Positions 38,641-49,162 of a DNA stretch of 64,000 nucleotides are shown here, piece after piece. The number at the start of each line of letters is the position of its first letter. Positions within the stretch are counted from its first letter, which is position 1. Below the pieces are notes generated by a model. It worked only from the letters and a program-made list of their open reading frames with translations, did no database searches and was not told the DNA's origin. The stretch is taken from assembly GCF_004027225.2 (NCBI RefSeq), contig NC_044277.2, positions 71,797,900 to 71,861,899 of the forward strand. The letters run 5' to 3'. The position numbers and the translations under genes are program-made. This DNA is from Strigops habroptila (taxonomy: Eukaryota > Chordata > Aves > Psittaciformes > Psittacidae).

Positions 38641-39409
38641 TCTGATGGAAACTAAACAAGAAAACTATACCACTGCTTTGCTAGCCTTACATTAAGATCG
38701 TTTTTTAATGCCTAAACCAACTATTTCATAATGCCGCTTGGCATTATGGATATCTAGCTTCAGCTATGTGACTGAGGACAGACAGCATTCCAGGCGTGCA
38801 AACTATGGCACCAACAACTTGAACACACCTAAGCCCCCATGCAGGTCTTTAATAGGCTAGGTAGGTCTGCTATAGAGTACATGCACATAGCGCTGTTTCA
38901 GAGCTCCTGCCCAAAAACACTAAGTTTAGCAACTAAAAGAAAGTTAACAAAATAATAAATTCATTTGCTGGTGCCAAAAACATCGAGTTACATCTGGAAG
39001 GACAAATGTAACCACAAATGGTTCAAGTTTCACAAATGCCCAAGATTAAAAGAGGTGCTCTTACCTCCTCTGCAGAACTAGTCTGCACACACACTATGCA
39101 TTTCACATGCTGGTGTTGGGAATACCTTATGTATGAAGAGTTACAGATTTTATAGATGAGGTCACACCTGATCAGATATGCTTCAGGTGGCAATCACTGA
39201 TCCCCAAAATCCCCTGCTTCAGGTACTAAAAGAGAAGTTTCCCCCCACAAAACCAAAATACCAGGTTGACATTATCTTCAGATATACAGTCTTTTATCAG
39301 CCAAGTTTTGATATAAATTTTCACTTCTATCACTGTCAGTGAGGAATATGCTATTTTTCACAGGCTTTACTTCATTCTCCAAAGAGTAACATACAACAGA
39401 AAAACGTCA

Positions 39410-40119
39410 GAATTTAGATTTTTTTCAATTTATTTATTCAACAACCTGCTTACAGAAAACAGAATCAAGCAAAAGCTTACATTAAATACTATACAAAATA
39501 GTAACATTGTTCAGGAGCTAGTCCTCGAATATGCTCACTTTCTATATTCTCAGCCACCTGAACTGCAGCACATAGAACAAAACAAGAATATCTGAAGGGT
39601 TTCTTAGCTGCAATTCGTTATGACACAGGAGAACCACAGCCCTTGACAGGCTCCTGTTCAGCAGAATTTGGTAAGATGAAAGAATGTACTGTAATAAAAA
39701 ACAAAGCAGTTTACACATAAAGGATAGTCAAATATAGTAAATACACTTATCTTTTAAACAGTTGAAGCCACAATGCTCAAGCACATTTTTCAGAAGACAA
39801 AACCCATGATTTTCTGCTCTGGACATGTACTTTGTGGGAAGTGCTATGTAGCAATGCCCAGTAGGCAATGACACCTCCAAAACCTTTCAGGAATGAAGAA
39901 CAGATTACCACAGGAAGTTTCAATGGCAATCTTTGAGTAAAAGTCTTCAGAAAGATTCAGTAGCTTCAGACCAGAGCCATCAGCAATCATTAAGCTCCTT
40001 CACAGTCCATCACTGCCATTTTTAGTACAGTTGTTACAACAGCTCGGATTCTCCCTCTCTCCAATATAGAGTGGTGTCAGTTCATGGAATTGACAATTTT
40101 AGAGCTATCAAAGGCCATC
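39410..40119 (-). other. MED10: Probable MED10 3' untranslated region
   Basis: Downstream of the stop codon there is about 700 bases without another gene. Two overlapping AATAAA polyadenylation signals lie on the minus strand at 39434-39429 and 39438-39433, the only such signals I see in this stretch. Cleavage would be expected at about 39,400-39,420. The end point is inferred from the signal alone. Confidence 0.6.
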
Positions 40120-40215
40120 TTAAGGAGGAGGATCTTCTCCTCGAATAGCTTTGTACTTTGCCATGTCTTCTGGGAACACCTTTGTTAGTTCTTGAATTAA
40201 CAGACTTTTAAATTT
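40120..40215 (-). CDS. MED10: MED10 coding exon 4 with stop codon
   Basis: The last coding exon encodes KFKSLLIQELTKVFPEDMAK and then YKAIRGEDPPP, followed by TAA at 40122-40120. The acceptor is ttctctccag|AAATTT. The reading phase joins exon 3 cleanly at a codon boundary. Confidence 0.95.
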   Translation of the reverse strand, partial: KFKSLLIQELTKVFPEDMAKYKAIRGEDPPP

Positions 40216-42881
40216 CTGGAGAGAAAAACAGAATATATACATCATCTGCACAATTTATTCACATTTTCTCAAGCAACGTTATCTGATGAACAGAAGTGTT
40301 TGTACACAACACTACATTTCAATGACAGAAGAGAATGGTACCCCCAAAAAACCCTTCAAAACCACACACAGAAACACAGAATGTTTACAAAATACAGAAA
40401 ATGGTCAGGTGAAATCCACTAGGACAGCACTAGGCAAACTAAAATGCTTTCAATTTCCCTTAAATTAACTAGCATCTTCACTTAAGAAATACAAAATAGT
40501 TAGATCTCTCTGGTGCATCAACATCTGCCTAACCTTATTAAGCAAAGCTGATGAAGGGCATGTCCTCTTGATTTGACATGGAATCCCCTCCACCTCCAAA
40601 ACTTAGAAATACGCAGTTGTTACTAGAACTATCAAAAGTCTACATTCTGCAGCACAAATTGCCATCCTCACTCACTTTAAGTTCAGCCAAAGAATGTTTT
40701 GAAACAAACCCAGCCCTTTCTCAAGCCTCACTAAACTTCCTTTTCTGTGCATTTCAGCAGTAATTCCAGCAGTTAATTAGTACAGCAGAATGCTTAGGTT
40801 TGTACTAGATGAAAGCACAGGTTCAGAAAACCCTGAATACCAGCATACATTTTAAGTAATTTTAGAAAGAATAACTCATGCTTATATACTACACTTAACA
40901 TTTTAATACTTTTAAGATCCATTCAAGACTGGAAAAATACCCCTTCTGTTTTGCTTATTGCTAAATTTACACACACCACAGTTACAAATCTGTAACAGTG
41001 TGAGGTACTCTCTAGTGTTCAATATGAAAAACAAATGCTGTATAATGCTACATGCAATTTTAACCAAAGTAAAATCATAGTGACATCTGCATCTCCAGCT
41101 GTGGGATGGATTACAAGTTTCCTTTCAGAACAGGCTACATTAGCATCAGTTAACATACAGGGATCCAGAGCAATTCCTAATATAAATCAACTAGTAAGGG
41201 AATTTAATAAGTCCACTAGCGAAAAACCCACACATACCTACAGGAAAGTAAAAACTTGTCAAATACATTATTACATTAGTACTTTCATTACTTCAGGTTT
41301 ACCTTCATTGTGTCAATTTTTCCTTTTACTTGCTCATTTTTAGCCAAAGCTCGCTCCAGACACTCTTTAGTGTAAAGCTGAGGATTGCGGCCTTGATCGA
41401 TGTATCTGAAAATAGAAAAGAAAGATACTACCTATATAATTACTCTCCTTGCTGTCTTTTTGTTACTACTATTATCTGAGATGTGCATTTTAAAAAATGC
41501 ATTTTAGCTCAGCCATTTTCAAAAGCCAGCTCAAGCAGGACACATCTGAATCGGCAAACCTAAAAGTGTATTTTTGCTTTGCAACATAAGGGCCTGAGAA
41601 AGAGAAATACCATCACTGAATAAAGAACACTCTTAGATTTACAGATAGATGGAAAGCCCAGCTGAAAAACATCCTGTATCACCAGCAATACACTAGAATA
41701 TAGCAAACCAGAGACATATGGACTTATAAGAAACACTAGTAAATTAACTTGTCAGCTATATTGTAAAAGCTGTCTTGTATAGCTCTTGCTCTACATTCAT
41801 GATTTTGCTTTTAATGTTCTAATTCTCTGCCAACAAGAATGCCACTACTGAAACGAAGCATCTAACTACTGGCCTAATGTATCTTCACCCGCAACTTAAA
41901 TCCTGATTCTACCTTAGCGTAAAAGCACATTTCCAAAATGAAAGCATACTTACCAAATCGGTAGGTTCAGCAGGACCTATATTAATACCTACATATCTAA
42001 AGTCAATATAAATTACAAAGAAAAAACCTCAAAAAGAAAAAAAAAAGGGACATCTGAAAGCATGTGTATAATTACACGCTCCTCTCACCCTCCCACCTTC
42101 TCACAGACTGAAGGTACTTCTTACCTTCTTCTGCCTGCTCACGTTCTTGTGAGGCATTTGGAAGATAGAGTTTAAGAAACAAGCAGTCCTTAGTGAAAAT
42201 ATCATAGAATCATAGACTGGTTTGGGTTGGAAGGGACCTTAAAGATCATCTAGTTCCAACCCCCTGCCATGGGCAGGGACACCTCCCACTAGACCAGGTT
42301 GCTCCAAGCCCCGTCCAACCTGGCCTTGAACACTGCCAGGGATGGGGCAGCCACAGCTTCTCTGGGCAACTTGTGCCAGGGCCTCAGCACCCTCAGCAGC
42401 AAAGCCACGCTACTTCCAGTCAGACAACTACAGCACCTTCCCCTCTAGGCACAACGTTACTTACTCAAACACTTCCAGGGGCACGCTGATATCGTGCAGC
42501 TGCTGCCGGCACTTGTCGATGTCCTGCAAGCCCGTCACCATGAAATTCCTGCAACAAGAAAACAGGTCGTGTTTAGCCAAGAACCGCGCTAACCCTAACC
42601 CCTGCTGCGAGGGAGACCCCGGCGAACCCCCCTGCCGCTCCGCCCGCGTTAGGGTGACAGATCCCGGCGGCCGCCGGCTGAGGGTGCGGCGGCGAGGCCC
42701 CGGCGGCCGGGGCGGGTAACGCGTAAGGGTAGGCGGGGCGGCGGACGCCTCACAGTTTCTGGTTGAGGCCAGCCTGGCTGCTGGGCTGGAAGTCGCTGAC
42801 GATAATGCCGAGCTGCCGGATGTTCTCCACGAACTTCTCCAGGTGCTCCTCCAGCGAGTCGAACTTCTCCGCCATCGCCAT
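40120..42881 (-). CDS. MED10: Mediator complex subunit 10, four coding exons (complete)
   Basis: Spliced coding sequence on the minus strand, exons 42881-42754, 42548-42465, 41405-41303 and 40215-40120. It gives 136 residues, against 135 in human as I recall. The product begins MAMAEKFDSLEEHLEKF, continues through IRQLGIIVSDFQPSSQ, GLQDIDKCRQQLHDI and YIDQGRNPQLYTKECLERAL, and ends in RGEDPPP. These blocks match the small, mostly helical MED10 (yeast Nut2) family along its whole length. MED10 sits in the Mediator middle module, which bridges transcription factors and RNA polymerase II in the nucleus. All introns are GT-AG, and codons for Leu43 and Glu71 are split across introns in compatible phases. 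Two in-frame ATGs, at 42881 and 42875, both have G at -3 and +4; I took the first. The CpG-rich promoter is immediately upstream. UBE2QL1 lies 19 kb away in divergent orientation. There are no breaks or frameshifts, so the gene appears functional. Confidence 0.97.
40216..41302 (-). other. MED10: MED10 intron 3
   Basis: A 1,087-base AT-rich intron with no repeat family recognised. Confidence 0.9.
41303..41405 (-). CDS. MED10: MED10 coding exon 3
   Basis: This 103-base exon completes Glu71 and encodes 34 residues from YIDQGRNPQLYTKECLERAL to KIDTMK. The acceptor is ctattttcag|ATACAT and the donor is ATGAAG|GTAAAC. It is too short to stand out as an open frame and was found by tracing the family pattern on the minus strand. 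Confidence 0.95.
41406..42464 (-). other. MED10: MED10 intron 2
   Basis: A 1,059-base intron. Its gene-proximal end carries the CR1 copy at 42201-42420; the rest is AT-rich without recognised features. Confidence 0.9.
42201..42420 (-). repeat. CR1 LINE in MED10 intron 2
   Basis: Starts ATCATAGAATCATAGACTGG, GTTTGGGTTGGAAGGGACCT, AAAGATCATCTAGTTCCAAC, CCATGGGCAGGGACACCTCC, and fades out near 42420. It is in the same orientation as MED10 and its truncated 5' end stops about 40 bases from the exon 2 splice donor. Confidence 0.92.
42465..42548 (-). CDS. MED10: MED10 coding exon 2
   Basis: This 84-base exon completes Leu43 and encodes NFMVTGLQDIDKCRQQLHDI followed by SVPLEVF and the first two bases of a Glu codon. 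The acceptor is cttgttgcag|GAATTT and the donor is TTTGA|GTAAGT, a full consensus. Intron 1 is only 205 bases and GC-rich. Confidence 0.95.
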   Translation of the reverse strand, partial: EFHGDGLAGHRQVPAAAARYQRAPGSV

Positions 42882-43060
42882 GGCCGCCGCCACGCCCCGG
42901 CCGCTTCCGGGCAGGCGCGGAGGGAGGGACGGAGGAAGGGAGGTGAGCGGGGAGGCCGGGATGGCCACGCCCCTTTCCACGCCCCCTTAGGGCAGGCCAC
43001 GCCCCCACTCCCAAGCCACGCCCCCCAGCCCCGCTCCCGCAGCCGTGTAAAGCCTGTTTG
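42560..43060 (-). promoter_or_regulatory. MED10: MED10 CpG-island promoter
   Basis: A sharply GC- and CpG-rich block surrounds MED10 exon 1, set in AT-rich flanks. Upstream of the start codon it holds five CCACGCCCC boxes (GGGGCGTGG on the gene strand; SP/KLF-type), at 42890, 42965, 42977, 42997 and 43016. An ETS-type CCGGAAG lies on the gene strand at 42910-42904. No TATA box is seen, consistent with a housekeeping promoter. The exact transcription start cannot be read from sequence. Confidence 0.8.
42754..42881 (-). CDS. MED10: MED10 coding exon 1
   Basis: This exon encodes residues 1-42, from MAMAEKF to AGLNQK, plus the first two bases (CT) of Leu43. The donor reads AAACT|GTGAGG. It lies wholly inside the CpG island. 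An open frame continues upstream to 42980, but its extra N-terminal residues are GC-driven and absent from the family. Confidence 0.95.
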
Positions 43061-46000
43061 TCGCTTCCCTATGGGTTACTGTAATTAGGCGTCTCGACCC
43101 ACGGAAGGATGCTCTGCCCACCGGCAGGTGGAAAATCAATTCGAGACAAAGCGTAAGATCTATAAACCCTAAGTTGCACGAGTCGATATTTGCTTTGGTC
43201 ATCCCGGATTTATCAAATACGTGATCGTGAGTAATGAGAAATGTGTCTTACCCTGGAGGTAATCAATACAAATTACAATTAGCATCTTTTCTAAAAGCCA
43301 GATAATGGGAGTTTGATAATATGGATCATTCAGTAGCTGTCGGCACTGCTTTCCTTTCTTCTGTTACAACATCTCTAGGAATGTTTCAGTGGGTCCCAGT
43401 GGAGCAGGAAGCACACAGTGTGATTAATAAGATATTTGAATAAATTGCCAGCACCCTTTTTGGAATGGTGATATTTGAAATCTCAGTACTAATTCCTGTG
43501 GCCTGCCAGACATGGACTACTGCGTCCAGATCCTTACGTGCAGAGACAGGGCTTGACTTCTTAAAGACAGCCCACTCCTATAAACCTGCCATAATTTACG
43601 CTCATTGTTTTCCTATCAATTATCCTTTTGCCTGTCCTCAACAAATATTAGCACATTGCTTATATTTTCAGACCATCATTTGCAATGTCTCTGCTTTTGA
43701 GTGGTTTCCTTTCTTGAGCTGACATAAAGCAGTTCCTCATTTTTCGACCCATTTGTATCCTGTATCTGGCTCTAATTTGCTTACCACCCCCACCCTGCAC
43801 TAGAGGTCGGACTCCACTCCTGATCTATTCACAGTGCAGAGCCCACCCCCTTCTTGAAAGCTTTCCAGAAAGGTGTCTGTGTGCCCTTTACTGTTAGGTG
43901 GGGCTGCCAGTGGCTATCCCATCACTTCACTGTGTCCCATCCAATTCCTCATTAAATTACCTCATTATCTATGGCTGCTACCTGCTGGTAGAGGCTCTGG
44001 GTTAGGGATCATCCCTGTGAAGTCCTTAACACCTCACTCATGGGAAAAGGTCCTGCAGATATGGGTAACTGCACAGATCTAAAGAGCAGATATTTTTCTA
44101 CCTGCCTCATTCCCCATGTCTGATCAGTAGATATGCTCAGCCCACACCTGATCCCACTCACAAAGGGAGCCCTCAGACCTCCCTTTTATCTGGTAACAAA
44201 AATGCAAACAGAGAGTTCAGGACACCTGGATTTCCATCTCTCTTTTTTTATCCATAGAGATCAGAGCCTACAAAAAGCCTTGACCTCAGAGGCTGGGATA
44301 TATTTGGCAGTGGAGTCCATTCAGTCCCTGTGGCTGTTCTACTTTGTGCAAAAATTAAGTATTGCTTGAGCAATGGCCAGAGAGGGTTTGGCATACCACA
44401 CAAAAAGAAATGGAGGAACCAGGGACTGATTATCTGATAAGGGCCCTTTATCTTCCTCACCTGTCTTATATCTGCTAATTACGAGTGTTCTTCTAAACTA
44501 TGTAATAAATAGAAGCAGTAAAAGAGATTCAATTGATAACAAAAAACACAGTAGAATTATCTGGGGAATGCCAAAATATCAGTCTATATTAAATAATCCA
44601 GCTATCATTTTCCCTGGGGGGAAATTATCTGATGTACTTAAGTTCGCATGGCACATCACAGTAACTGTATGTTTTATAAATAGATTATTTCCAGTATGTC
44701 TGTTTTCAGGTGAATCTGAGAAGATCAGTCCAGTAATGTCAGCAGGTAAGAATCTGATGCTTTGATTCATAATGAAGGATTTGAATGAATGTTTGAAGTT
44801 AGAACTAAATTAAAATAGATACGATATTCAATCAACAGATTTAACATATTTTATGCATTTGTAGCTATAACTTGCAACCATTTCTGTTCCACAATGCAAA
44901 CCATCAAAATCAGCAATTCTTGATTTCTTGATGAATCTTTTTATTAGTTATATTTTTTCTACTTATTATACCAATGACAACAACCAAACTGTAAAAAAAA
45001 AACCTCTAATGGTCAGGTTCTCTTATGGGTTACAACAGTAGTTCAGTAGCAGAAAGTTGGGTCTTCGCTAAATATAAAGCACTGTTCAGCGGTTTGTAAG
45101 ATTAAGTATGCTCACCCAAAGTTAAAAAGCAAGTGACTGCAAAGAGCACTAAATATTAAGGAAAATATAGTACTGTGCAACTGTGAAATTGTAAAAACAG
45201 TCCTAGGCTGCAAAAAGCGATTCTAGGTCTTGACAAGTATGATAAAACAAATCCATTGTCTATTGATCAGCAGTTGTTAACCATTCTGTTTGCATAGGTG
45301 GCAGAACATTCTCCGGACAGAAGTCTCAGGATTATGGGATTTTAATATACGTACTGATCACATGACAGAGCTCAGTCTGAGCTCTCAGAATACCTTTTTC
45401 TGATATTTTGGAAGGAAGAATGTAGAATACGGTGTACTTACCAGATTAGATCTGAGTATGAGGAAGAAGAAGGACCAAATTTTGAAAGAATGGTCTAAAT
45501 TCATGCAGTTGTGTCAGACGTGGCTCTGCAGGCACAAAAGGTCGGGATTCAAACAAGAGTTGCTTTATATCCATCTTTGCTTATGGGAAAACACATTCAG
45601 CAGAAGTATGGAGCAGAACAACTTGCAGTAACAAAATTGGGCTTTGAGGTACTATTAAAACTTCCTTTCCTTTCTATTTGTGGGAAAGCCTTTGGCTGTT
45701 GGAACAGAGCAAACAAGACTTCCAGTTTGGTTGCAATGACTGAAATCTGTTAGATGTCCATTACCACACCTAACTCAGTGTTTTACTCAGGTAAAGTATC
45801 TGACAGAAAAAAATAACGGAAGTTGAATATCAAATGTAGATGTAAATCTATATTTACTAGGCTGATTAAGTTACATTAATGAATTCTGTTAGATAAATGT
45901 GTACAGCGCCTTTAAGGTTGAGTATTGTTATAAATATATTACCAGTTGTTAAATTTTTCTCATGATCATGATGTTTTCCTGTTCAGGGAAAAGAAAGTAA

Positions 46001-46399
46001 ACCAAAGCAAGCTGTGTTCCAATGAGAGAGGAGTGGGAGGAAAGAAAGGTCTGACAAATAACTCAACCAATCGATAAGCACATAGAGACAGCAAGATTTA
46101 GAAAAAATACCATGGTTTATATTGTAAGTAACTATATTGCAGTCCTACCCTGATTTCCATGCAGAGAGCAAGCGATTACTGGCTTGTAAGCTGGACATCT
46201 GTACTGGGCAGTTAAGTAGGGTTTGTAATAAAGGATAGAATGAGAGGCTATGTGGATCAGTATGGCCCATTTTGGAAGAGTGGCACAGATTACGTAGAAG
46301 AAAATCCTTTTTTGTAAACCTCTAATGAATTTTTCAAGGGGTCAGCAATGATATAGATAAGACTGTTTAATTGATACAATCTACTTGAACTTCCCATCA
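43061..46399. other. Gene-free sequence upstream of MED10
   Basis: No exon or repeat recognised. The part at about 43,740-44,230 is C-rich and unassigned. Confidence 0.6.
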
Positions 46400-47430
46400 G
46401 CTTTTGGTGAAATCCTTAGCCAAAATCTTTCAAGGAACTAAAGCAATAGAATAATGGGAGAAATCCTAGACTAAATAAAGAGCTGATTGCCAGGTAGAAA
46501 ATTAAGTATAGGGGCAAACATTTAACTCTTGCAGGGGAGAATTGTTCCCAGAGGAGTTCTACAGGGAAGTGGACTGAAAATTGTGCCATTCAGTGTGCTC
46601 ACAGATGACCCAGAAAATAGATCAGGTGGTGAAATGAGAAAATTGGCTTCTGATAAAATTATCTGGCAGAGTAAAGATGAATACACATTGTAGGAAACTG
46701 CAGAAGGACCTGAAAAGGCTTGGTGGCTGGGCAACAAAGTCTCAGAAGAAATTCAGACAGATGATGTAAAGCCATGCAAATAGCAAGCAAAAAAAAAAAA
46801 ATCCTAGTTTCACATGAAGATTGGCCTCTTGACCATTACCATACAGGAGCAAGACTCAAGGATCACGATAGAAAGTTCCATGATAACATCAGCTCAGTGC
46901 TCAACAGTGGTCAGAAGTCATATGGAGAGTTAGGAATTGTTAGAAAAGGAATTTGAGAACAAAGGAGAAAATGACACTGTGCTACTGCATAAACCCACAG
47001 TTCACTCCAACCTTGAATACTGTGTGCAGTTCTGGTTCCCTGGAGGAGACCTGGAAAAGAGTCAGAGAAGGGTTGCCAAGATGACTGTACAAGTGAAATG
47101 GCTTCTGTACTAGGAAAACATGAAGAGACAGGGACTCTTCAGCTTGAGAGAGAGCCCACTGATGAGAGCTATGACTGCTACTTTCCTGTATTTACAAAGC
47201 CATGAGTGGTCTGAAGCCTAGACCGTCTTCCAGCACAAAAACTAGGGGTCATCAAGTTAAAGTTAACAGGAGACAGCTTCAAAACCTGCAAAAAGAGGTG
47301 ATTTTTCTCATGCAAGTTTTAACAGCCTTGTAGAACTATTTGCCAATGTATACTATGGACAGCAAAAACTTAGCTGGGTTGAAGGGGGAATGGGCCAAAT
47401 GCTTGGTAGAGAGAGTCAGAGAGGGGTGGA
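46400..47430 (+). repeat. Long decayed CR1 LINE (ORF2 3' half and 3' untranslated region)
   Basis: Sense-strand blocks in CR1 order: AGAGGAGTTCTACAGGGAAG, CAGTGTGCTCACAGATGACC, GAAGGACCTGAAAAGGCTTG, CTTGAATACTGTGTGCAGTT, GGTTGCCAAGATGACTGT, GGGACTCTTCAGCTTGAGAG. It carries many stops and a 13-A run at 46789. Left edge is uncertain; it may reach back to about 46,200. Confidence 0.7.
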
Positions 47431-49144
47431 TGAACCACATGTGGCTCAGGAAATCCCATGAACCAAAGGTAGTCCAAGCGCAGGAGAGCTGTCAGGAGTG
47501 GCCTCATAAGTGTTTTTCTTATCATCACTCTTCAACATTTGCTTCTGTTTACTGCTGAGCACAGGATACTGTCCCAGAAGAAGCCTTTATTTGAATCTGT
47601 GTGGTTACTGTTATGAGGTCCTGCCTGAGCTGTCAAAGAATGACCCTTGCTATATAGGATGTAGACAGATTACAGAGTGTTTACTTACCAAGCAGAGCAC
47701 AGAAAGATTGATTTGAGACTGTTTATATGGCCTTCAGGTCTGGAAAAAGCTCAGCTCACTATTTTCTTTTGGTGGTATATATACTCCAGATAAATTACTT
47801 TTCCACTATAATATGGCACAACATGGTATTTAATTACTGAAAGTGCTTGTATAGTCACTTTTTCTTCTCAGAAATATAAAGAGTGACAAATAACTCAGCT
47901 GTTTATCCATCTCTGGAACTGTGATTCTCCTCCCAGCTCCTGTTTTCTCCTGCTGGCTAATAAAATGGAAGAAATGAATAAAGAAAATAAAACACACTGA
48001 GTTCCAATGGTATCTGTTTTCTCTCCTTCTGTCTTTCTCACTTTCTGTCTTTGACTTTGTTACTATTTCCTTTTGCATGATTGTATCTAATGCACTGATC
48101 ACTTCTTCCTCATTCTTCAGACCCAGAAATGGAGGTTGAAAGTTCAGGTCATTAACTGGGAGCATCACCTGCCTAAGAATTCCATTCTATGAGCCAGCTA
48201 CCCTTCTTCATTTTAATTACAAGTGATAAGCAAAAGAGAAGCAAGGAAGATAGATGTGAGCAGCATAGAGAATACCATTTACCTGCTCTTGATATATCAA
48301 GCTGGTATTTACGTTTAGTATGGTTTTTGACTCACTCAGAAGCAAGCAGTATTTTCACATTTTCCTGCATAAAAATAGCGTGATACAATAAAACAAACAA
48401 CTTTTTAAAATCCCATTATTCAGCTGAATAAGAGGTCTAATTAGTTTCCACACAGATTTGGTATTTACCAACTTGCTCATTAATGACTTTCAATTATTTC
48501 AGTAATACACATCTTGCCACAAATGAGCAGGATGATGCATTTATGCATCATGGCTGGATCTCAGTCTTACGGAAATCATCTGAATTTATCTAAGAAGCAG
48601 CAGGATCAGGATTTTGTTCATACAATAATTTTTGTTCTTCCAAGTCCTGTAAATCTTGAGACGTTCTGGGACCTGATCCAAAGATAACTGAGCCCTGTGA
48701 GACTGTCTATTGACGGTAAAGGATATTGGATGACAGAGTCTGTTCTCACAACTCGGCCCAAAGGAGGTCAGCAAGACACAGCAAAGGACTTATATCTATG
48801 TTTCAGGAAATAATACAGGAGTATTATTTCCATAATGTAATGACAATTCACCTAGATCTGCAATACTGAAAACTTTTATTTCATAGTACCCTTAATATCC
48901 GATTAAAAAAATAATTCTTAATTTCAGTTTTTTAAAAAATATGCTGAGAAATCAAAAGTATTATCTGTTGGTTTGGGGTTTTTTTCCCCTGGAGGATAAA
49001 ACTTATTCATCACAGTTTATATTGCATCCATATTGCTGCCATATGTCATTTAAAGCAAAATTAAGATCTATTCTTCTGAAATGCAGATTTGCTTTCAATA
49101 TTTATCAAGTAGCTTCATGTGATTTTTTTCACAGCTGTGAAAAA

Positions 49145-49162
49145 TACATATATATATATATC
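49145..49162. repeat. TA microsatellite
   Basis: Short alternating ATATAT tract. Confidence 0.85.

Larger units (their letters stand above)
35181..39409. other. Gene-free sequence downstream of MED10
   Basis: Contains the AATAAT repeat and two old CR1 pieces. The stretch at about 35,740-36,115 is less AT-rich than its surroundings and unassigned. No coding exon recognised. Confidence 0.6.

Noticed and set aside
42461-43000. A 179-codon minus-strand frame covering MED10 exon 2 and exon 1
   Set aside because: It reads exon 2 in the correct frame but runs through intron 1 and crosses exon 1 in the wrong frame. The spliced model restores the full MED10 family sequence.
45180-45250. CCTAGGCTGCAAAAAGCGA resembling part of CR1 ORF2
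   Set aside because: The match is a single short block with no supporting blocks on either side.
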